A stretch of 64,000 nucleotides of DNA from an uncultured Pseudomonadales bacterium (GTDB lineage Bacteria > Pseudomonadota > Gammaproteobacteria > Pseudomonadales > CANNCY01). Positions 58,110 to 64,000 of the stretch are shown one piece after another; the stretch's first letter is position 1; each line of letters opens with the position of its first letter. The stretch spans positions 62,001-126,000 of the forward strand of contig CANNCY010000001.1 of the NCBI GenBank assembly GCA_947503335.1, in the 5' to 3' direction. Under the pieces are notes generated by a model. It was not told the DNA's origin and searched no databases. It saw only the letters and a program-made list of their open reading frames with translations. The position numbers were made by a program, and so were the translations under genes.

Positions 58110-58118
58110 TGTGGATAA
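58110..58118. other. Perfect DnaA-box sequence
   Basis: TGTGGATAA, reverse complement of TTATCCACA, in the 130-bp gap between the small coiled-coil gene and the ABC ATPase. Only one perfect copy seen, so it may be chance; nothing suggests an origin here. Confidence 0.3.
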
Positions 58119-58127
58119 CTTGTGGGA

Positions 58128-59114
58128 TTAAAACTTTTTAATCAAGCAAGGTTCACCTTTGAGCGAAAATACAAGCTTGTCTGTTTTTGGCGGCGAGTGA
58201 AGATCAAAATTAATTTCGCCCTGTGCCGACTCAACTCGTAATCGAATACCTGCGGGTGTGGTTCGTCGCTCGTTGATGGTCACTGAAAGATCTGTGCCAT
58301 TAAGATTAACCTGTGTTGGGCGAATAATAAGCCAGTAATATCCATCATCTACCGCTGTGTTGAACTCACCATAAGCGCTATGTGCAACACCTTGAATCAC
58401 CTGGGTTTCGGCAATTAATGCTTGCCCAATAAAGTTGGCCACTTCGATTGAGTTAGGTGAATTGACTAATGTTTTAGGCGTATCCCATTGTAACAACTTG
58501 CCCTGATGCATAACACCGATGCGATCAGCGATCGCAAAGGCTTCATATTGGTCGTGCGACACGACTAACGCCATTGTGTTGCTCTTTTTAATTATTTGTC
58601 GAGTTTGTTCACTTAGTTCGTCGCGAAGATTGGCATCTAGGTTAGAGAAAGGCTCGTCCATCAAAATAAGCTGCGGTCTCATTGCTAGTGCTCTAGCAAG
58701 GGCTACGCGCTGTTGCTGGCCACCTGACAATTGGTGGGGCAGGCGGTCAGTGAAATTCTCTAGGCCAACTAACTCAATAAGATCGTCTACAGGCTCAGTT
58801 GCACCATAGCGAATGTTTTGCAGCGCGGTCATGTGTGGAAACAGCGCATAGTCTTGAAACACCAAACCAATATGGCGTTTTTCTGGCGCTAGATACTTTG
58901 AACCATTGTCGAGTAATAGATCTCCAAGCTTGATGCTGCCTTGAGTGATCGGGTGCAGGCCAGCTATGGCACGAAGTAACGTGCTTTTACCGCTACCCGA
59001 TGCCCCAAGCAAGCAGCCAATCTCGCCAGGAGCCAATATCATGGATAGGTCTTCGATAAGGGGGTGGCCGTCGTAGCCGGCGGCGATCCCGTGGAGGTCT
59101 AATTGAGCATTCAT
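58128..59114 (-). CDS. ABC transporter ATP-binding protein, FbpC/PotA-like, without partners
   Basis: 328 residues. ATPase core with Walker A GASGSGKST, Q-loop VFQDYALFP, signature LSGGQQQR and Walker B LILMDEP, then a C-terminal TOBE-like regulatory domain (~240-328), as in importers for iron(III), spermidine or molybdate. No permease or binding-protein gene is in the window. It lies ten bases downstream of argF in the same direction, so is likely cotranscribed with argD-argF. The substrate cannot be inferred. Confidence 0.85.
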   Translation of the reverse strand: MNAQLDLHGIAAGYDGHPLIEDLSMILAPGEIGCLLGASGSGKSTLLRAIAGLHPITQGSIKLGDLLLDNGSKYLAPEKRHIGLVFQDYALFPHMTALQNIRYGATEPVDDLIELVGLENFTDRLPHQLSGGQQQRVALARALAMRPQLILMDEPFSNLDANLRDELSEQTRQIIKKSNTMALVVSHDQYEAFAIADRIGVMHQGKLLQWDTPKTLVNSPNSIEVANFIGQALIAETQVIQGVAHSAYGEFNTAVDDGYYWLIIRPTQVNLNGTDLSVTINERRTTPAGIRLRVESAQGEINFDLHSPPKTDKLVFSLKGEPCLIKKF

Positions 59115-59124
59115 GGTGCGCAGT

Positions 59125-60027
59125 CTACGCGTTTAATAAGAACTCCATCAATGCTTTTTGTGCATGTAAACGGTTTTCGGCTTCGTCCCAAATAACAGTT
59201 TCGGGGTTATCCATTAGTTCAGCACTAATTTCTTCGCCACGATGGGCAGGTAAACAATGCATGTAGAGTGCATCACTGTTGGCGTAGCTCATTAGGTCTG
59301 CATTCACTTCAAAACCAGCAAAATCGTTTTCGCGTTTGGCTTGTTCTTCTTCTTGGCCCATCGACGCCCATACGTCAGTTACTACTAGATCAGCGCCTTT
59401 GACGGCTTCTTTAGGGTCTCTAAACACTCGTACTCGATCTTTATTTGCATCCATTAAGTCAGCGTTCGCATCGTACCCCTCTGGGGCAGCAATATGAAGT
59501 TCAAAGTTCGCCTGACGTGCAGCGTTAATGTATGAATGGCACATATTATTGCCATCGCCTACCCAAACAACACGCTTACCTTCGATAGAACCGCGGTGTT
59601 CTTGAAAGGTTTGCAGGTCGGCTAGTAGCTGACACGGGTGGTACATATCAGTCAGAGCGTTAATAACAGGTACACGTGAGTGTTTAGCAAACTCTTCGAC
59701 AGTGCCGTGGGCAAAGGTTCTTATCATCACCATGTCGACCATGCTACTGATTACTTTCGCCGAATCAGATATAGGCTCGCCCCGCCCTAGTTGGGTGTCG
59801 CGCGGTGATAGAAACAGTGCATCGCCGCCCATTTGGCTAACGCCACTTTCAAAAGATACGCGCGTACGTGTCGACGATTTTTCGAAGATCATCGCAAGCT
59901 GTTTGCCATCGAAAGGCTTTGGATTGCTACCAGCGTAATGTAACTTCTTCAGTTCACTAGCACGATGAGTAACTTGTAGTAACTCGCTTGGTGATAGATC
60001 TAACAGTGTTAAAAAATGGCGAGGCAT
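59125..60027 (-). CDS. argF: Ornithine carbamoyltransferase
   Basis: 300 residues from ATG 60027, preceded by AAGGAAC; the longer frame to 60075 runs into argD and is rejected. Makes citrulline from ornithine and carbamoyl phosphate in arginine synthesis. Carbamoyl-phosphate motif STRTR (52-56) and [11 protein letters not shown]; ornithine-binding [10 protein letters not shown]. Ten bases after argD, giving an argD-argF pair as in many gammaproteobacteria. Confidence 0.95.
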   Translation of the reverse strand: MPRHFLTLLDLSPSELLQVTHRASELKKLHYAGSNPKPFDGKQLAMIFEKSSTRTRVSFESGVSQMGGDALFLSPRDTQLGRGEPISDSAKVISSMVDMVMIRTFAHGTVEEFAKHSRVPVINALTDMYHPCQLLADLQTFQEHRGSIEGKRVVWVGDGNNMCHSYINAARQANFELHIAAPEGYDANADLMDANKDRVRVFRDPKEAVKGADLVVTDVWASMGQEEEQAKRENDFAGFEVNADLMSYANSDALYMHCLPAHRGEEISAELMDNPETVIWDEAENRLHAQKALMEFLLNA

Positions 60028-60037
60028 GATTTGTTCC

Positions 60038-61210
60038 TTATTCTTCTTTGGCGCTTTGTGCGATTGAAAGCGCAACTTTATCGATCAGTTCGTTGACTTG
60101 ATCGATCGTCATAATGAGCGGGGGTAGTAGGCGAATCGTTGTGGGGCCTGTCATGTTAGCAAGCAGGCCGTTCTTTGCTGCTACCTCTAAAAATTTAGGT
60201 TGGGCATGAGCCAATTCTATGCCGATCATAAAGCCAAGCTGTCTTACAGCAGATACTTGCTGAAGCTCGGTAAGGCCAAGCACGCGCTCGGTTAAGATTG
60301 GCAATGTTTCGTTGAAAAGCTCGCCCATGTGGTTGCTGCTTAATTCAGAGACCACCTCTGACACAACACTGCAAACTAATGGGTTGCCGCCATAGGTAGA
60401 GCCATGGGTGCCGGGGGTAAATAATTCGGCTGCTTTTCTACGAGCCATGCAGGCGCCTACGGGTACACCGTTACCAAGCCCTTTGGCGGTGGTGATTACA
60501 TCAGGAGTAATATCATAGTGCATGTATGCGTAAGGTTTGCCGGTACGGCCATTACCTGTTTGCACTTCGTCTAGCATTAACAGCCAGTTGTTATTGGTGG
60601 CGAGTTGGCGTAAGCCTTGTAAAAACTCGGTAGACGCTGGGTGAACGCCACCTTCACCTTGTACAGGTTCAACCAGAATGGCGGCGATATCCTGGTGGTG
60701 AGCAAGCGCTTTTACCGAGTCTAAATCGTTGTATTCGGCGCGATAAAATTGATCGAGAAGAGGGTCAAATCCTTCGTGAACCTTGGGGTTGCCCGTTGCA
60801 CTTAGCGTTGCAAAGGTGCGGCCATGAAAGGCTCGCTCAAATACGATTACTTTGCCGTATTCAATAGCATTCTTTTTACCCCAAAGGCGAGCTAACTTTA
60901 AAGCTGCCTCGTTTGCTTCAGCGCCCGAGTTAGCAAAGAAGACGTTGTCCATGCGCGCAAAATCGCATAGAGACTTTGCAGCGTTGTCTTGGCTACTGTT
61001 CTTATAAAGGTTGCTGCAGTGTAATAGATCTAGTGCTTGGCCTTGGATGGCCCCAGTGACAGAAGGGTGATTATGGCCAAGATTACAAACGCCGATACCG
61101 CATAGACCATCGAAATATTGAATGCCTTGCTCATCGTACAGATAGCAGCCGTCGCCGCGCTCAATCTGTAATTGGCGAGGGCCGTACGACGACATAATGG
61201 GGTTTAACAT
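60038..61210 (-). CDS. argD: Acetylornithine aminotransferase
   Basis: 390-residue PLP enzyme (class III aminotransferase) of arginine, and possibly lysine (succinyl-DAP), synthesis. Start ATG 61210; an upstream TTG at 61216 is less likely. Phosphate-binding [31 protein letters not shown] and the Schiff-base lysine in [16 protein letters not shown] are present. Followed by argF. Confidence 0.94.
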   Translation of the reverse strand: MLNPIMSSYGPRQLQIERGDGCYLYDEQGIQYFDGLCGIGVCNLGHNHPSVTGAIQGQALDLLHCSNLYKNSSQDNAAKSLCDFARMDNVFFANSGAEANEAALKLARLWGKKNAIEYGKVIVFERAFHGRTFATLSATGNPKVHEGFDPLLDQFYRAEYNDLDSVKALAHHQDIAAILVEPVQGEGGVHPASTEFLQGLRQLATNNNWLLMLDEVQTGNGRTGKPYAYMHYDITPDVITTAKGLGNGVPVGACMARRKAAELFTPGTHGSTYGGNPLVCSVVSEVVSELSSNHMGELFNETLPILTERVLGLTELQQVSAVRQLGFMIGIELAHAQPKFLEVAAKNGLLANMTGPTTIRLLPPLIMTIDQVNELIDKVALSIAQSAKEE

Positions 61211-61298
61211 GAACAATACCGCTTTCTTAAAGGCAATATCCTAGCAAAGCGGTTGATAAACGCAATTTTCGATTTCATTTGTAATTGTAGCGCTGTGC

Positions 61299-61328
61299 TT
61301 GTAACCACCGAACAAGCCTGACTAAAAT
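61299..61328 (+). promoter_or_regulatory. Candidate sigma-70 promoter of grxD
   Basis: TTGTAA (61299-61304), 18-bp spacer, TAAAAT (61323-61328), about 39 bases before the grxD start. Weak but the only good pair in this gap. Confidence 0.3.
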
Positions 61329-61366
61329 AGGCAGGTATTATAGTTAATCAAATCTAGGGGTTTACC

Positions 61367-61681
61367 ATGGATATCATGGAATCAATCAAAGAGCAGGTCG
61401 AAGGTAACGATATCATTCTTTACATGAAGGGCTCGCCAAACGCACCACAGTGTGGTTTTTCGCAGCGAACTGTTCAATCTTTAATGGCTTGTGGTCAGCG
61501 CTTTGCTTACGTCGATGTTTTATCTAATCCAGAGATTCGTGCAAACCTGCCCCAGTACGGTAACTGGCCTACGTTCCCGCAGTTGTGGGTAAAGGGCGAG
61601 TTGATCGGCGGTTGTGACATCGTTACTGAAATGTATGAGAGCGGCGAGCTGAAGACGTTAATTGACGAAGCGGTTGCTTAG
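61367..61681 (+). CDS. grxD: Monothiol glutaredoxin (CGFS type)
   Basis: 104 residues. CGFS active site at C29 (PQCGFSQRT), glutathione-site WPTFPQLWVKGELIGG and CD(I/V)VTEM. These proteins carry a glutathione-ligated [2Fe-2S] cluster and hand it to target proteins. Single gene with AGGGG before its start and a strong terminator after it. Confidence 0.95.
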   Translation: MDIMESIKEQVEGNDIILYMKGSPNAPQCGFSQRTVQSLMACGQRFAYVDVLSNPEIRANLPQYGNWPTFPQLWVKGELIGGCDIVTEMYESGELKTLIDEAVA

Positions 61682-61707
61682 AATTTATTTCAACCCTCGC
61701 TAAATTA

Positions 61708-61732
61708 AAGCCTGCAATTGCAGGCTTTTTTT
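61708..61732 (+). terminator. Terminator after grxD
   Basis: Self-complementary aagcctgcaattgcaggctt (20 bases) followed by TTTTT. Confidence 0.88.
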
Positions 61733-61761
61733 GTGCCTAATTCTTCAGTTCGCTTGATTCA

Positions 61762-61775
61762 TTGATCTAGATCAG
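61762..61775. promoter_or_regulatory. FNR/Anr-like site
   Basis: TTGAT-CTAG-ATCAG, one base off the FNR consensus TTGAT-N4-ATCAA and containing a 12-base perfect palindrome. It lies just before the Fur site of the receptor gene. Confidence 0.32.
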
Positions 61776-61798
61776 CATTTGGTATTGGGAATAGTTCC

Positions 61799-61826
61799 GA
61801 TAATGGTAATGAGATTGATTATCATT
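61799..61826 (+). promoter_or_regulatory. Fur box upstream of the TonB receptor
   Basis: GATAATGGTAATGA (61799-61812) runs into TGAGATTGATTATCA (61810-61824), which matches the 7-1-7 Fur consensus TGATAATnATTATCA with two mismatches. Overlapping sites of this type are normal for iron-repressed receptor genes. Confidence 0.72.
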
Positions 61827-61885
61827 AACTAGATAGGTAGTATCGCTTACCGTAAAGTTGTTCAAGTATCGGAATTTTTATAAAT

Positions 61886-63988
61886 ATGCGTCATTTATCT
61901 GTATGTATGCTAGGCCTAAGCGCTGCAATCGCAGCTCAGGTAGCAGCAGCACAAGCTGACTCGAAAGAGTCTCAAATTAAAGAAGAAATCATTGTAGAAG
62001 GTCAGTATCTATACAATGACCAGATGAATGCCCTCAAAACGCCTACGCCTATCGTAGATGTGCCTCAAAGCCTTTCTATCATCTCGGCAGAGCAAATTAA
62101 GCTGCAAGGTTTTACCGGCGTGGCCGACATCATCAACTACACCCCTGGCGTTAGCAACTCGCAAGGTGAAGGGCATCGTGATGCTGTGGTATTTCGCGGT
62201 ATTCGTTCAACGGCTGATTTCTATTTAGATGGCGTGCGTGACGACGTTCAGTACTATCGTCCGCTATACAACCTTGAGCAGGTTGAAATCTTGCGCGGCC
62301 CTAACGCGCTTTTATTCGGTCGTGGTGGTACAGGTGGTATTCTGAATCGTGTAACCAAGAAAGGTGTAGTTGGTGAAAACTTTACTGATTTTGGCGCCGC
62401 GGTCGATTCGTTTGGCGAACATAGCGTTCAGCTAGATGCAAACCTGTCTGCAAGCGACAGTGCGGCAGTGCGTATTAATGCATTTTACGAAGGGCTAGAT
62501 AACCATCGTGATTTTTATAACGGCGAGCGCATTGGCGTTAACCCGACCGCTAAGTTTTTATTGTCAGATGATACTGCGTTAGATCTTTCGTACGAATACG
62601 TTGATCACAGCCGATTTATTGATCGTGGTATTCCAACAGGTGCTGACGGTCGGCCCGTTACCGAACTTGTAGATGTTGTGTTCGGCGATGCTGATGTAAA
62701 CGTAACTGAGCTAACCGCGCACCTATTGCGTGCTAGTTTACAACACGACTTCTCAAATAATCTAAAAGCTAACGCAAGCGCATTTTACGGCGATTATGAC
62801 AAGCTGTACCAAAACTTCTATGCATCAGACTATGATCAAGCCAATTCGCCCGATGTTGTAACACTGGATGGCTACCTAGATACGACCCAGCGCGAAAACT
62901 TGGTGTTGTCTGCTAATCTAATTGGTCAGTTCGATACGGGCAGCGTTGGTCATACGATGATTGGTGGCGTTGAATACATCGACACATCATCTAATCAAGA
63001 TCGCTACAACGCTTTCTGGAGCACGACCCAAGACGATAACGAAATCTTTGCCATTATGCGCCCACTCGATCTTCTTGGCGGTGTTGGTGTTAATGCATCA
63101 GGGCTTACAACGTCTAACGATTTTAGTGTTGATATCAACGATGATACGCACGTAAATATCGAGTCGGCATCGATCTTTATTCAAGATGAAATTGCTATTT
63201 CTGAAAAGCTTGACGTTATTTTAGGAGCACGTTTCGACAGTTTTGATTTAAGTGTTTATAACGTTGTCTCTGATGAGCCGCGTAGCCGTAAAGATGAAGA
63301 GGTATCGCCGCGCGCTGGTATCGTATATAAGCCGCAAGAAAACATGTCGATCTACGCAAGCTACAGTGAGTCATTCTTGCCACGTAGTGGCGAGCAGTAT
63401 GCAAACATTGATGGCGATAACGATCAGTTGGCGCCCGATGTGTTCGAAAACTCAGAGATTGGTTTTAAATGGGATCTTGCTAATGGCTTAAGTTTTACGT
63501 CGGCTTTGTTCCAGAACTCTCAAACGACTACTGAGCGTGACAATGATACCGGTGAAACCAATGAGACTCGTGGTCTAGAAGTAGAAGGTATTGAGTTGCA
63601 ATTAGACGGGCAGGTGACTGATCAGATCGCGATTCGTGCCGGTTATAGCTTCTTAGATGGTGAAACTAAAGACGGTAACGCACCTCGTGAATTGCCAGAT
63701 CACATGGCTTCGGTATGGGCAACCTACCAGGCATCAGATAAGTTAGGATTCGGTTTTGGGGCTAACTATCAGGGGCAAACCTTAATCAAAGACGGTGGTA
63801 CGCAGGTGCTACCAAGTTACACGCGCTTTGATGCGGTAGCCTATTACGATGTGTCTGATGATCTTCGTATTCAGTTAAATGCAGAAAACCTTACTGATAA
63901 AGAGTACTTCCCTAACGCGCATAGTACTCATCAGGTAACTGTAGGTGCACCTTTCAATGTGCGTTTAGGTATTACAGGGCGTTTCTAA
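61886..63988 (+). CDS. TonB-dependent siderophore receptor (catecholate type)
   Basis: 700-residue outer-membrane receptor. Signal peptide (MRHLSVCMLGLSAAIAAQVAAA), plug domain ~45-155 (DVPQSLSIISAEQIK, YTPGV, QVEILRGPNALLFGRGGTGG), then the 22-strand barrel, ending in GITGRF with terminal Phe. The plug resembles Fiu/FhuE/FpvA-like siderophore receptors. The ferric ligand is not determined. There is no N-terminal signalling domain, so no surface-signalling (FecIR-type) control is expected. Iron control is by the Fur box upstream. Confidence 0.93.
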   Translation: MRHLSVCMLGLSAAIAAQVAAAQADSKESQIKEEIIVEGQYLYNDQMNALKTPTPIVDVPQSLSIISAEQIKLQGFTGVADIINYTPGVSNSQGEGHRDAVVFRGIRSTADFYLDGVRDDVQYYRPLYNLEQVEILRGPNALLFGRGGTGGILNRVTKKGVVGENFTDFGAAVDSFGEHSVQLDANLSASDSAAVRINAFYEGLDNHRDFYNGERIGVNPTAKFLLSDDTALDLSYEYVDHSRFIDRGIPTGADGRPVTELVDVVFGDADVNVTELTAHLLRASLQHDFSNNLKANASAFYGDYDKLYQNFYASDYDQANSPDVVTLDGYLDTTQRENLVLSANLIGQFDTGSVGHTMIGGVEYIDTSSNQDRYNAFWSTTQDDNEIFAIMRPLDLLGGVGVNASGLTTSNDFSVDINDDTHVNIESASIFIQDEIAISEKLDVILGARFDSFDLSVYNVVSDEPRSRKDEEVSPRAGIVYKPQENMSIYASYSESFLPRSGEQYANIDGDNDQLAPDVFENSEIGFKWDLANGLSFTSALFQNSQTTTERDNDTGETNETRGLEVEGIELQLDGQVTDQIAIRAGYSFLDGETKDGNAPRELPDHMASVWATYQASDKLGFGFGANYQGQTLIKDGGTQVLPSYTRFDAVAYYDVSDDLRIQLNAENLTDKEYFPNAHSTHQVTVGAPFNVRLGITGRF

Positions 63989-64000
63989 TATTCGTTAGTG

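Overview
The window is chromosomal DNA from a Gram-negative gammaproteobacterium with a moderate GC content (roughly 47-50% by eye). The evidence is conserved gene order: ileS-lspA-fkpB-ispH, bamD / rluD-pgeF-clpB, and fxsA-groES-groL. Outer-membrane proteins, lipoproteins, PilS/PilR, an NhaC antiporter and a siderophore receptor point to a marine or aquatic relative of the Cellvibrionales/Oceanospirillales/Pseudomonadales. I cannot name a genus. Leucine codon CTA is strongly preferred in groL, which is unusual for this class. I see no tRNA, rRNA, CRISPR, insertion sequence or prophage, and no gene-free stretch longer than about 300 bases.

Layout. 1-3164: end of ileS, then lspA, fkpB and ispH (overlapping operon). 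3166-6104 (minus): pilR and pilS. 6208-7830: nadE. 7894-13167: bamD (minus) facing rluD, pgeF and clpB. 13222-15555 (minus): a Ca-loop/PKD-like lipoprotein. 15725-18304: fxsA, groES and groL, with a sigma-32-type promoter before groES. 18442-27857: two giant tandem paralogous PKD-repeat lipoproteins. 28004-32142: an RND pump and its membrane-fusion protein. 32144-38008: type IV pilin-like genes, one on the minus strand and five on the plus strand (FimT/GspH-like, PilW, PilX, an oversized PilV and a PilE-like pilin), with no PilY1. 38081-39364: a secreted amidohydrolase. 39459-40040 (minus): sodB. 40191-44453: a coiled-coil membrane protein, a Lar-like zinc-ribbon protein, class I fumarase and exonuclease I. 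44446-52893: an ABC exporter, three DUF4136-type lipoproteins, a patatin phospholipase, a K+ channel, outer-membrane phospholipase A, a DUF3549 protein and a minimal chemoreceptor-like protein. 52985-57997: NhaC, an acyltransferase, DinG and a small coiled-coil protein. 58128-61210 (minus): argD-argF plus an orphan ABC ATPase. 61367-63988: grxD and a TonB-dependent siderophore receptor behind a Fur box.

How the genes work together. PilS/PilR and the pilin cluster suggest a type IV pilus system. groESL and clpB form a heat-shock set sharing a GGGGTTGAA promoter element. Patatin, PldA and the acyltransferase suggest phospholipid turnover. Fe-SOD, monothiol glutaredoxin, fumarase and the TonB receptor fit iron and redox homeostasis.

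Most unusual features: the duplicated giant lipoproteins with an identical C-terminal peptide; a minor-pilin set without PilY1 in which four members carry Asp-rich calcium-like loops; a short oligomer (GGGCGAG) present at roughly uptake-sequence density; and a start codon placed in a hairpin loop in the Lar-like gene. All functional statements are inferred from sequence reading only, without database searches.
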